A stretch of 64,000 nucleotides of DNA from Patiriisocius marinus (GTDB lineage Bacteria; Bacteroidota; Bacteroidia; Flavobacteriales; Flavobacteriaceae), in NCBI RefSeq assembly GCF_008974325.1, contig NZ_BKCG01000001.1, positions 620,001-684,000 of the forward strand, in the 5' to 3' direction. A program made the position numbers and the translations under genes. Under the pieces are notes generated by a model. The model made no database searches, was not told where the DNA came from, and was given only the letters and a program-made list of their open reading frames with translations. Every line of letters begins with the position of its first letter. The first letter of the stretch is position 1. Shown here piece after piece: positions 7,480 to 15,642 of this stretch.

Positions 7480-9303
7480 TTACTTTGTTGGAGATTTATT
7501 AGAACCATTAGCATAGTTTTTTTCTAACTCTGCTTGAAATTCTTCCATAACAGGTTTTACCGTACTTTCTGGCAAATCTGCAATACGAATGTACATCAAT
7601 CCGTCTATTGCATTATTAAATAATGGATCAACATTAAATGCTACAACTTTTGCGTTTTGCTTTATGTACTTTTTGATAAGTACAGGCATCCGTAAACTTC
7701 CTGGTTCAACCTCGTCTATAATTTTATCAAATTTATTAAGATCTGCAGCACTTGCATCAAATACAAAGTCTTTATCTGCATCTTTTAATTTAACTTTATA
7801 TTCTTTTTTAGGGTTGATATATTGAGCAATATATGGGTCGTAGTAATTTGACTTCATAAATTCAATCATTAATGATTTAGAGAACTCAGAAAACTTATTA
7901 CTGATACTTACTCCACCAATAAGAAAACGGTGTTCTGGATAGCGTAATGTCGTGTGTACAATACCTTTCCAAAGTAAAAATAGTGGCATTGGCTTTTGTT
8001 GATATTCCTTGATGATAAAGGCACGTCCCATTTCAATAGACTTACTCATCATATCATATAATTCGGGTTCAAACCTAAACAGATCTTGAAGGTAAAACCC
8101 ATCAATACCAAACTGTTTAAATATTTTAGCCCCTAATCCCATTCTATAGGCACCGGCTATTTTTTTAGCTTGATTATCCCATAAAAACATATGATGATAA
8201 TAAGAATCAAATCTATCTAGATCAATCGCCTTGTTGGTTCCTTCGCCAATTTCTCTAAAAGTAATTTCACGTAAACGACCTATTTCCTGCAATATATTGG
8301 GCATTGAAGCCGCCGTAGCTAGAAATACCTCGTAATTTTTACTTTCTAAAAGTCTTTTTTCGTCAGAGCGCAACTTATCAACTTCTTTCTCAATTGTAAC
8401 TTTAGAAATTTCTCCAGCAATCTTTTTAGGTGCTTTAGGAATTTTTAATTTTGAAGGAATATTTTCAAGTAATTTCTTTTTCTCAAACGGATTTGAGAGC
8501 ATATAAGTTTTCTTTCTTAAAAATGCTGAAAAATCTTCGATTGATTCATACTCAGATTGATTAGCAACACTTATAGGGTTTCCAATTCTTATTTTTATTG
8601 TTCGTTCCCCTTGCGTTAGTAACTCTGAAGGTAACTTAGCTGTGCGAAGTAAATCGCTCATTGAAGCTAAGCTGTAAAATGTCTTGCTATTTCTTGCATG
8701 AAAATAAATGGGAAGTACTGGTACATTTGCTTTCTTAATAATTTTTATCGCACTTGGCTCCCATTCTTTATCTACAATTTTATTATTCTCATCTCGAGCA
8801 GTAGAAACCTCTCCGGCTGGAAAAATACCTAATGGATGTTCTTCTTTTAAATGAAAAAGAGCTTGTTTAATCCCTAAAACGCTAGATTTTATTTCCTTTC
8901 GTGTTTCAAAAGGATTTACTGGCATTATATATTCCTTCAAAGGCTCAATACGATGGAGTAAAAAATTAGCAATTATTTTATAATCTGATCGATGTTGCAA
9001 TAACAACTTCAATAAAATAATACCGTCAATACCACCAAGTGGATGATTTGAAATAGTAATAAATGCTCCTTTTTTAGGAATTCTTCTTAAATCTTCCTCC
9101 GGTATTTCAAATTTTACATCAAAATCCTTAAGTAATTTTTCAATAAATATTTCTTCAGAAAGATGCTTATTACTATCATACACTTTATTGAGAGTAGTAA
9201 TTTTAAGGATTCGCATCAATGCCATGCTTATACCAGTTCCAATAAACCCAAGTTTATCGACTTTGATTGCTTTTGCAAATTCTTTAGTATTTACTAATCC
9301 CAT
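7480..9303 (-). CDS. olsF: Bifunctional ornithine-lipid synthase OlsF (PlsC-like plus GNAT-like acyltransferases)
   Basis: A 607-residue two-domain protein. The N-terminal part is a lysophospholipid-acyltransferase domain with NHPLGGIDG at residues 86-94 (H87 and D93 catalytic pair) and FPAGEVST at 161-168. After a basic linker near residues 280-320, the C-terminal part is the hemolysin/OlsB-like N-acyltransferase domain (for example YYHHMFLWDNQAKKIAGAYRMG). In characterised OlsF enzymes the C-terminal domain acylates ornithine to lyso-ornithine lipid and the N-terminal domain adds the second acyl chain, making phosphorus-free membrane lipids; this is known of the family. The domain order here matches OlsF. 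Alternative: an amino-acid lipid with glycine or lysine in place of ornithine. The start is 57 bases upstream of the aspartate kinase stop on the same strand. Confidence 0.82.
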   Translation of the reverse strand: MGLVNTKEFAKAIKVDKLGFIGTGISMALMRILKITTLNKVYDSNKHLSEEIFIEKLLKDFDVKFEIPEEDLRRIPKKGAFITISNHPLGGIDGIILLKLLLQHRSDYKIIANFLLHRIEPLKEYIMPVNPFETRKEIKSSVLGIKQALFHLKEEHPLGIFPAGEVSTARDENNKIVDKEWEPSAIKIIKKANVPVLPIYFHARNSKTFYSLASMSDLLRTAKLPSELLTQGERTIKIRIGNPISVANQSEYESIEDFSAFLRKKTYMLSNPFEKKKLLENIPSKLKIPKAPKKIAGEISKVTIEKEVDKLRSDEKRLLESKNYEVFLATAASMPNILQEIGRLREITFREIGEGTNKAIDLDRFDSYYHHMFLWDNQAKKIAGAYRMGLGAKIFKQFGIDGFYLQDLFRFEPELYDMMSKSIEMGRAFIIKEYQQKPMPLFLLWKGIVHTTLRYPEHRFLIGGVSISNKFSEFSKSLMIEFMKSNYYDPYIAQYINPKKEYKVKLKDADKDFVFDASAADLNKFDKIIDEVEPGSLRMPVLIKKYIKQNAKVVAFNVDPLFNNAIDGLMYIRIADLPESTVKPVMEEFQAELEKNYANGSNKSPTK

Positions 9304-9360
9304 TAAGTTAGCGGTTGTTTAATCAAGCTTAAAAACAAAGATACCAAAAAACCTTTGAGC

Positions 9361-10617
9361 CTAGTCTTTAATTACTAATTGCACTGTTTCTCTACTTTCT
9401 TGTTTAAGTAGTACAATTTTATTTTTTTCTAATTGTTTAATTTCCTTTGGTTCTGAATGTCTTACAGTGTAAAGTGTTACATTTTCGTTCCAGCTTACTT
9501 TAAATTTAGAACGAAGTTTAGACAATAATGGCTCTAAGTTAGCATACTTATTATCTACAACTACCGAAAAACTAATAGCACTATTCTGTATCAATTCTAC
9601 TTTCATTTTATAGAAATGTAACCATTTGAAAACATCGCCAATACGGTCTTCCATCATAAAACTAAAATCTAATGATGATAATGAAATAAGTACTTGATTT
9701 CGTTTCAAAATAAAACAAGAAACTGCAGGATCGAGTGTCGTTCCTTTTCCCACACAAGTTCCAGCATTTTCTGGCTCATAAAATGATTTTACAAATAGTG
9801 GAATTTCTTTTCTTTGCAGTGGTTGCAATGTTTTAGGGTGAATAACTGAAGCCCCATAAAATGCTAATTCAATAGCTTCTCTATACGAAATGTGATTTAG
9901 TAATGTTGTTGTGCTAAAGTATCGAGGATCTGCATTTAAAACTCCAGGAACATCTTTCCAAATAGTAACACTATCTGCATTTAAACAATATGCAAAAATT
10001 GCTGCAGTATAATCACTCCCTTCCCTACCTAAAGTAGTTGTAAAATTATTTTTAGCTTCAGTACCTAAAAATCCTTGAGTAATGGTAATTCCAGTCTTAG
10101 ATACTGCAGTCAGAATTTTAATTTGTGAAGCCTGCCAATCTACATTTGCATCTCTAAATGAATCATCAGTTACAATACACTCTCTTACATCTAATAGTGT
10201 ATTTGAAATATGTTGCTCATTTAAAAATGTTGAAACTATTAACGTTGAAAGCATTTCGCCATATCCCACTACTTGATCATAAACAAAGGCATGATTAGTC
10301 GATTTATTAGTTTTTAAAAAACCGCGTAATCCATCTAATATTTCTTTGATATCACTAAAAATTAAATGCTGTTTATTTTTAAAAATATCAATAGATATAT
10401 TTATATGAAATTGTAAAACTTCATTAATTGCTAATTCTAGAGCATCTGGCGATTTAAAATATGAATCAACCACCTTTTCAAGTGCGTTTGTCATTTTACC
10501 CATTGCTGAAATAACGATAACAAGATCTTTTTCATCACATTTAGTGATGACTGTTGCTACATTCTTAACTCCTTCAGCGTCTTTAACTGAAGCTCCTCCA
10601 AATTTGAAAATTTTCAC
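9361..10617 (-). CDS. Aspartate kinase, monofunctional
   Basis: A 418-residue amino-acid kinase. The N-terminal KFGGASVKDAEGVKNVA (K5, G7, G8) is the ATP-phosphate and aspartate-binding signature, GREGSDYTAAIFA is the nucleotide-binding loop, and a C-terminal ACT region begins near residue 300 (VLISLSSLDFSFMMEDRIG). It phosphorylates aspartate as the first step to lysine, threonine, methionine and diaminopimelate. There is no fused homoserine dehydrogenase. The start codon is GTG (10615-10617) and its G is also the last base of the upstream gene's TAG stop, so translation is likely coupled to the acetyltransferase gene. The ACT region shows the short IS-type arrangement; feedback specificity cannot be read from it. 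Confidence 0.88.
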   Translation of the reverse strand: MKIFKFGGASVKDAEGVKNVATVITKCDEKDLVIVISAMGKMTNALEKVVDSYFKSPDALELAINEVLQFHINISIDIFKNKQHLIFSDIKEILDGLRGFLKTNKSTNHAFVYDQVVGYGEMLSTLIVSTFLNEQHISNTLLDVRECIVTDDSFRDANVDWQASQIKILTAVSKTGITITQGFLGTEAKNNFTTTLGREGSDYTAAIFAYCLNADSVTIWKDVPGVLNADPRYFSTTTLLNHISYREAIELAFYGASVIHPKTLQPLQRKEIPLFVKSFYEPENAGTCVGKGTTLDPAVSCFILKRNQVLISLSSLDFSFMMEDRIGDVFKWLHFYKMKVELIQNSAISFSVVVDNKYANLEPLLSKLRSKFKVSWNENVTLYTVRHSEPKEIKQLEKNKIVLLKQESRETVQLVIKD

Positions 10618-11096
10618 TATTCTTTTTCTAAAAAGTTTGACAATCCTTCTTCATCCATTTGTACTAAATACCAATCTTTTAATAAATTGGCTCCGGTGCT
10701 TTCATAAAAATTAACGGCTGGCTTATTCCAATCTAAAACTACCCATTCCACTCTTTTTACACCGTGATCGTTTGCAAATTTCATAACCTGTGTATACAAA
10801 GCCTTACCTACACCTAAACCACGTTTATTTTCCTTTACAATTAAATCTTCTAAATGAACCGTTTTACCTTTCCAAGTTGAAAATCTGAAATAACAAATTG
10901 CCATACCAACAATCTCGTCATCCAAAATCGCAATATAGCAATAGAACAATGGATTATTTCCAAAACCATTTGCAATCAAATCGTCTGTGGTGATAGCAAC
11001 AGCGTTAGGTTCCTTTTCAAAAATGGCAAGCTCTTTGATTAAATCAAGAACTGCAGGCATATCTTGAACTGATGCTTTACGTATATTTAATTTCAT
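10617..11096 (-). CDS. GNAT N-acetyltransferase (diamine/SSAT-like)
   Basis: A 159-residue GNAT protein. The acetyl-CoA loop is [17 protein letters not shown] (R-G-x-G-x-G/A motif), and the flanking features ([14 protein letters not shown] near residue 20-35, [29 protein letters not shown]) are those of the spermidine/thialysine acetyltransferase group, which has the same length. It probably acetylates a primary amine such as a polyamine or thialysine. Its stop codon overlaps the GTG start of aspartate kinase by one base, so the two genes form an operon, which would fit a link to lysine-type amines. It is divergent from fbp, with an unusual inverted repeat between them. Confidence 0.82.
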   Translation of the reverse strand: MKLNIRKASVQDMPAVLDLIKELAIFEKEPNAVAITTDDLIANGFGNNPLFYCYIAILDDEIVGMAICYFRFSTWKGKTVHLEDLIVKENKRGLGVGKALYTQVMKFANDHGVKRVEWVVLDWNKPAVNFYESTGANLLKDWYLVQMDEEGLSNFLEKE

Positions 11097-11112
11097 TAAA
11101 AGTGGTTTTGAG

Positions 11113-11156
11113 TAGCAAATATCGGTTCAATTTCTTAAAAATAGCGATATTTGCTA
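11113..11156. promoter_or_regulatory. Symmetric divergent promoter region between acetyltransferase and fbp
   Basis: Perfect 12-base inverted repeat: TAGCAAATATCG (11113-11124) and CGATATTTGCTA (11145-11156), 20-base spacer. Each arm, read outward, carries GATATTTG, one mismatch from the Bacteroidota -7 element TAnnTTTG, placed about 25 bases from the fbp start (11180) on one side and about 20 from the acetyltransferase start (11096) on the other. The -33 region of each promoter would then touch the other arm, so the two promoters would overlap. Confidence 0.45.
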
Positions 11157-11179
11157 TAAATTCACGACAACCAACCATA

Positions 11180-12184
11180 ATGGCAAACAAAAATCAAACA
11201 CTAGGAGAATTTATTATTGAAAACCAAACTGAGTTTAAATACTCTTCTGGCGAACTTTCACGTTTAATAAATTCAATAAGATTAGCAGCTAAAGTTGTTA
11301 ATCATGAGGTCAATAAGGCTGGGTTAGTTGATATTCTGGGAGCCGCTGGTGACACCAATATTCAAGGTGAGGACCAACAGAAACTAGACGTATATGCAAA
11401 CGATGTTTTTATAAAAACATTGACAAATCGTGAAATTGTTTGTGGTATAGCTAGTGAGGAAGAAGATGATTTTATTACCATCATAGGAAGAAACAAAAAA
11501 AACGACAATAAATATGTTGTGCTAATGGATCCCCTTGATGGCTCTAGTAATATCGATGTTAACGTTTCGGTAGGTACTATATTTTCTATCTATCGCCGTA
11601 TTACACCAGAAGGAACTCCGGTTACTTTAGAAGATTTTCTTCAACCAGGAAACAAACAAGTTGCAGCTGGATATATTGTTTACGGAACATCTACTATGAT
11701 TGTTTATTCCACTGGTCATGGTGTTAATGGATTTACATTGAACCCTGCAATTGGTACTTATTATTTATCTCACCCAAATATGCAATTTCCATTAGATGGA
11801 AATATATATTCTGTAAATGAAGGTAATTATGTTCATTTCCCACAAGGAGTGAAAGACTATATTAAATATTGCCAACAAGAAGAAGGTGATCGCCCTTATA
11901 CATCTAGGTATATTGGTTCACTTGTGTCAGACTTTCATAGAAATATGATTAAAGGTGGTATTTACATGTATCCAAATACAAGCAAAGACCCTAAAGGGAA
12001 GTTGCGATTATTATATGAATGTAACCCTATGGCTTACTTAGCAGAGCAAGCTGGAGGTTTGGCTAGCGATGGTCATATGCGAATTTTAGATATAACCCCT
12101 ACAGAACTTCATCAAAGAGTTCCTTTTTACTGTGGAAGTAAAAATATGGTAGAAAAAGCTGAACATTTTATGAAAAACGCATAA
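11180..12184 (+). CDS. fbp: Fructose-1,6-bisphosphatase, class I
   Basis: From the ATG at 11180 the protein has 334 residues, the normal class I FBPase length; upstream in-frame codons run through the promoter region and are not part of the gene. The metal and phosphate site [20 protein letters not shown] (D-P-L-D-G-S-S-N) is intact, as is the second acidic cluster EEEDDFI and the C-terminal [15 protein letters not shown]. It dephosphorylates fructose 1,6-bisphosphate in gluconeogenesis in the cytoplasm. The next gene starts 66 bases downstream on the same strand, with no terminator visible between them, so read-through into the small-GTPase cluster is possible. Confidence 0.95.
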   Translation: MANKNQTLGEFIIENQTEFKYSSGELSRLINSIRLAAKVVNHEVNKAGLVDILGAAGDTNIQGEDQQKLDVYANDVFIKTLTNREIVCGIASEEEDDFITIIGRNKKNDNKYVVLMDPLDGSSNIDVNVSVGTIFSIYRRITPEGTPVTLEDFLQPGNKQVAAGYIVYGTSTMIVYSTGHGVNGFTLNPAIGTYYLSHPNMQFPLDGNIYSVNEGNYVHFPQGVKDYIKYCQQEEGDRPYTSRYIGSLVSDFHRNMIKGGIYMYPNTSKDPKGKLRLLYECNPMAYLAEQAGGLASDGHMRILDITPTELHQRVPFYCGSKNMVEKAEHFMKNA

Positions 12185-12250
12185 TTACATTTTTAATAGC
12201 CTCAATTACAGCTAATTTTATTAAGTTTATCCTATTGAATAAAAATCTCT

Positions 12251-12601
12251 ATGAGTAAAAAGACTAACACACAAGACCAAGAATCGATACAAGATTCAAG
12301 TTCAAAGATTGAAGCAATCAAAAACCTCATCTTTGGTGAAAACATACAACAGTATGGTTCCGAGTTTGAAGATTTAAAAAAGGTTATTGATAAGCAAAAG
12401 GCCGCTCTCGAAACGTATATCGAAGAAATAAGAGGCGAACTTATGCAAGCTATTGATTCATTAAGTACAGATGTAAATATTCGTATTACTGATCTAGAAG
12501 ACTCAATGAACGAAAAAACAGAAACACTTACAAAACAAAAAGTAGACAAAAAGGAATTAAGCAAAATGCTCATTTCACTTGGCGAAAAAATAGGTGCTTA
12601 A
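12251..12601 (+). CDS. Small coiled-coil protein of the GTPase cluster, unknown function
   Basis: A 116-residue, highly charged, largely helical protein without signal peptide or membrane segment. Residues 20-50 (IEAIKNLIFGENIQQYGSEF...) begin with an L-x-x-L-[LI]-FG-E pattern and are followed by a predicted coiled coil up to about residue 105. The N-terminal pattern echoes the start of the next gene (LLRDLLLVDDRE...), suggesting the two may share a short N-terminal module. I recognise a similar pattern from proteins annotated as OmpA-like envelope proteins in other phyla, but here no OmpA domain follows. It is 40 bases upstream of the Roadblock-like protein gene. Function unknown. Confidence 0.6.
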   Translation: MSKKTNTQDQESIQDSSSKIEAIKNLIFGENIQQYGSEFEDLKKVIDKQKAALETYIEEIRGELMQAIDSLSTDVNIRITDLEDSMNEKTETLTKQKVDKKELSKMLISLGEKIGA

Positions 12602-12641
12602 AATTTCGGCTCAATTTAATTAGTTTATTGAAAATCTAAAT

Positions 12642-13469
12642 ATGCTGCAACAAGAAGAGGAAAAACTACAACTCCTTAGAGATCTCCTGTTAGTTGATGA
12701 CAGGGAAGTTGCAAGTGCTGTGAACGAAAAACTTGAGGAGATAGCTTCTACTATTGAAACACAAGCAAAACTTTCTGAAAAAATAAACCCTATAATTGAG
12801 GCTCGTCTTAAAGAGTTTGTGACTCAAATTCCCGCTTCTTTGGGACCCGTTATCACACAAACACTTAAAACACAGATTCAATTTAGTAAAGACGAAGTTG
12901 TTGAAGCGTTGTACCCTATTTTGGGTAAAATGATTAAAAGATATATTGCAAATGAAATTGCAAAACTTTCTGAATCCATCAATCAAAAAGTGAATAATAC
13001 CTTTTCAATGGCATCTTTCAAACGAAAAATGAAATCTAAATTTTCGGGTGTTAAAGAAAGTGAAATTATGTTGAGCGAACTAGATGCTCCTAAAATCAAT
13101 GAAGTTTTCGCTATTCAAAAAGGGTCTGGAATTTTATTAGGAAACTATAGTTTAAGTAGTAAAGTTGATAAGGATATGGTAAGCGGAATGCTTACTGCCA
13201 TTAAAAGTTTTGTAGAAGATGCATTTGAAGGCGGAGCTCAAAATTTAGAATCTATAGAATATGAACTCTATAGTATTCATATTCAAAATTTTCACACATA
13301 CTATATTGCCGTTGTAATTTCAGGAAGTTATACTAGAGCTTTTGAAAGCGATTTAGAAAATAGCCTTTTCAAGGTATCAGAAAAATTATCATCAAAAATT
13401 AATACATTATCAAGATCTGAGGTAGATAGTATTTTAGAATCCCTTTTCAAAAGTTGGCAATCTAACTAA
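12642..13469 (+). CDS. Helical protein with Roadblock/LC7-like C-terminal domain
   Basis: A 275-residue cytoplasmic-looking protein. Residues 1-70 are helical and charged; 85-110 contain VVEALYPILGKMIKRYIANEI, a conserved helix; residues 150-235 (INEVFAIQKGSGILLGN..., DKDMVSGMLTAIKSFVEDAF, then strands YELYSIHIQNFHTYYIAVVI) have the strand-strand-long-helix-strand-strand order of Roadblock/LC7 or longin-type domains. From memory this same combination precedes OmpA domains in cyanobacterial and proteobacterial proteins; here it stands alone. Roadblock proteins (MglB) are GTPase-activating partners of bacterial Ras-like GTPases, and a Ras-like GTPase is the next gene. That pairing is the main functional hint; the fold call is mine and unverified. 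Confidence 0.6.
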   Translation: MLQQEEEKLQLLRDLLLVDDREVASAVNEKLEEIASTIETQAKLSEKINPIIEARLKEFVTQIPASLGPVITQTLKTQIQFSKDEVVEALYPILGKMIKRYIANEIAKLSESINQKVNNTFSMASFKRKMKSKFSGVKESEIMLSELDAPKINEVFAIQKGSGILLGNYSLSSKVDKDMVSGMLTAIKSFVEDAFEGGAQNLESIEYELYSIHIQNFHTYYIAVVISGSYTRAFESDLENSLFKVSEKLSSKINTLSRSEVDSILESLFKSWQSN

Positions 13470-13564
13470 TGTAAAGGTTTTTGAGATAAAGCGACTATAA
13501 AACCACTTTTAGTACCATAAACCATCATTAAAATAAGCTATACGAGTAAAATGGCCTTTTGAGA

Positions 13565-13589
13565 AATTATTCAATTGTATTGAATAATT
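13565..13589. promoter_or_regulatory. 25-bp perfect palindrome upstream of the small GTPase gene
   Basis: Arms AATTATTCAAT (13565-13575) and ATTGAATAATT (13579-13589) with the 3-base centre TGT, 53 bases before the GTPase start codon. It lies in the 173-base gap between the Roadblock-like gene and the GTPase gene. There is no T-run after it, so a binding site for a dimeric regulator is more likely than a terminator. Confidence 0.45.
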
Positions 13590-13642
13590 AAATACAGAAT
13601 TCTATTTTAAGAGTATATTTATATTTTTAAATTTAAAAAACA

Positions 13643-14131
13643 ATGTCACACCCAAAAAAAATTGTAATTCTCGGACATTTCGGTGTTGGAAAAACAAGTT
13701 TAATACGCCAATTTGTTGATTCACAGTTTAGTGAAGACTACCTAGTTACAGTAGGAGTTCATGTAAAGAAAAAATCTGTTACAATAGATAACAATGAAAT
13801 TACATTAGTAATTTGGGATATTGAAGGGAACACTTCTATTGACAAAGCAAGAAAATCGTACCTATTAGGATCGCACGGTTTTATTTACGTTTTTGATTTA
13901 ACTAGACCAGAAACTTATGCTAATCTTAAAGATCAGCTTCATTATTTAAAAGAAGAATATGCTAACGTACCTGTTGTAGTACTTGGCAACAAGGCAGATC
14001 AATTTGGCACAACAGTTTCTAAAGAATATTTTAGCACAAAGGAATTTGAAGATTGCCTATTTACTAGTGCATTAACGGGAGAAAATGTTGATAATGCTTT
14101 TGTTAAACTCACTAAAAAAATTATAGAATAA
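13643..14131 (+). CDS. Rab/Ras-like small GTPase
   Basis: A 162-residue stand-alone small GTPase. All G boxes are visible: G1 GHFGVGKT (11-18), G2 threonine T36 in YLVTVGVH, G3 D59-I-E-G62 in VIWDIEGN, G4 NKAD (116-119) and G5 TSAL (141-144). The pattern WDxxG and the spacing are Rab/Ras-like rather than Era- or MglA-like. The residue after G62 is N63, where Ras and Rab proteins have the catalytic glutamine, so intrinsic hydrolysis may be low and depend on a partner. There is no C-terminal cysteine for lipid attachment. The stop TAA shares its last A with the ATG of the hybrid kinase (TAATG), so the two are translationally coupled. Likely a molecular switch feeding the kinase; this is inference. 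Confidence 0.88.
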   Translation: MSHPKKIVILGHFGVGKTSLIRQFVDSQFSEDYLVTVGVHVKKKSVTIDNNEITLVIWDIEGNTSIDKARKSYLLGSHGFIYVFDLTRPETYANLKDQLHYLKEEYANVPVVVLGNKADQFGTTVSKEYFSTKEFEDCLFTSALTGENVDNAFVKLTKKIIE

Positions 14132-15636
14132 TGAGTTTAAGCAATATAAAATCTAACTTTTTAAAGAACAAAATACAAGTATTACAAATTGATACTGAAG
14201 GAACAATTCTTGAAAGTGACAATAGTTTATTTGTAGTTGATAACGGCACTTCTATTGTAGATTTACATCCATTTTTCTATACCATAACCCCAGAACTTGA
14301 AAACTTAGAAAAGGCAATTAGCTATCCTTGTGTTAATGTTGAAATTGGTAAAGAAGAGAAAATAATTGACATTGAAGTTAAAAAAATAGATACTGAAATC
14401 TTTATAACAATTATTGATTTCACCCAGCACTACCAAGACTCGCACCCACTAGTTCAAGAAAAAAATGAAGCTTCTATAGCTAAAAACAAACTAGCTTTTG
14501 AGAGAGAGTTATTGTTTGCTAAAGAAGATTTTAAAAATAGTTTTCTAGCGCATTTAAACCACGAAATTAGAAACCCTCTTAATAGTCTATTAGGATTTAC
14601 AGAGGTTTTATCTAAAACAAACTTAACATTTCAGCAAAAAGAAACTGTTAATGTAATCACTAAAACTGGAACACACATAAAAGTTTTAATGGATGATCTT
14701 TTAGATATCTCTAATATTGAAACTGGAATTTTAACTATAAAAAATATTCCTTTTAACCTTAACAATATTGTAGTCAATATTGTTAAGCACTTCCAGATTA
14801 AACAAAAAGATTCAAATATTGAACTAAGTTATGAAATTGGTAAAAAGGTGCCTGCTAAGCTTTTTGGAGACCCGACAAGACTAAACCAAATTTTATATAA
14901 TCTATTACATAACGCTTACCATAATACCGAAGAAGGAACCATTGTTGTTAAAGTAGTTAACAAAACCCCAGGAGAGTCTACTGCATTATTAAACTTTATA
15001 ATTAAAGATACAGGAAAAGGCATATCTAGTAAAAATCTAGATAAACTCTTCGACTCATACGTTCAATTAGAAGTAGAAAAAATAAAACCCTTAGGACAAG
15101 GATTAGGATTGAAAATAGTTCAAGACCTTGCACAATTAATGGGTGGAGAAGTAAGCGTAAAAAGCGAACTAAACGAAGGAAGTGAGTTTTGCGTTGAAAT
15201 TCCTTTTAAAACCAGAGAAAAAGCTTCAAAGAAAAAAACTGTAGCAAAAGGATCTGGGCTTTTATTGAGCAAACGAATACTTGCCGTTGAAGATGATCAA
15301 ATAAGTCAAATGCTTTTAATGAAACAATTTCTATCTGACGATAGTAGTTGCTACCTTGAAATAGCAGCTGATGGTGCTCAAACTAAAGATCTCTTAGAGA
15401 AAAAACAATACAGTGCCATCATTCTAAAGCGAAAAATTAAAGATATCTCTGGACTAGAGTTGATTGAATATATTCGTAATCACCCTAATCCTAAAATTTC
15501 TGAAATTCCAATAATTGTTGCAACGGGAATGGCAATGATCGAAGAACAAGAAGAAGCATTAGCTGCCGGAGCATCTGCTTTCTTAAAGAAACCATACACT
15601 CAAAAGGAACTATTTAAGTTGCTTGAAAAGCTGTAA
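14131..15636 (+). CDS. Hybrid histidine kinase with PAS-like N-terminus and degenerate receiver
   Basis: A 501-residue soluble kinase with no signal peptide or membrane helix. Residues 15-98 look like a PAS domain (IQVLQIDTEGTILESDNSLF). The dimerisation/H-box is FLAHLNHEIRNPLNSLLGF with H144; the N box is near 246-262, DTGKGIS at 293-299 and LGQGLGL at 321-327, so the kinase core is intact. The C-terminal receiver (382-501) keeps the acidic pair E387-D388-D389, T465 and K487, but the phospho-accepting Asp is replaced by K433 (codon AAG, 15427-15429), so it should not accept phosphate. It overlaps the GTPase gene by one base and converges on the TerB-like gene. Likely cytoplasmic input, plausibly the GTPase. 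Confidence 0.88.
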   Translation: MSLSNIKSNFLKNKIQVLQIDTEGTILESDNSLFVVDNGTSIVDLHPFFYTITPELENLEKAISYPCVNVEIGKEEKIIDIEVKKIDTEIFITIIDFTQHYQDSHPLVQEKNEASIAKNKLAFERELLFAKEDFKNSFLAHLNHEIRNPLNSLLGFTEVLSKTNLTFQQKETVNVITKTGTHIKVLMDDLLDISNIETGILTIKNIPFNLNNIVVNIVKHFQIKQKDSNIELSYEIGKKVPAKLFGDPTRLNQILYNLLHNAYHNTEEGTIVVKVVNKTPGESTALLNFIIKDTGKGISSKNLDKLFDSYVQLEVEKIKPLGQGLGLKIVQDLAQLMGGEVSVKSELNEGSEFCVEIPFKTREKASKKKTVAKGSGLLLSKRILAVEDDQISQMLLMKQFLSDDSSCYLEIAADGAQTKDLLEKKQYSAIILKRKIKDISGLELIEYIRNHPNPKISEIPIIVATGMAMIEEQEEALAAGASAFLKKPYTQKELFKLLEKL

Positions 15637-15642
15637 TTACTA

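Noticed and set aside
11072-11179. Upstream in-frame extension of fbp.
   Set aside because: It would overlap the divergent acetyltransferase start and translate the promoter inverted repeat; class I FBPases start at the ATG at 11180.
13513-13522. TACCATAAAC, matching half of the 30171 palindrome, upstream of the GTPase gene.
   Set aside because: The second half (ATGGTA) is absent, so it is not a palindromic site, and a single half-site is expected by chance.
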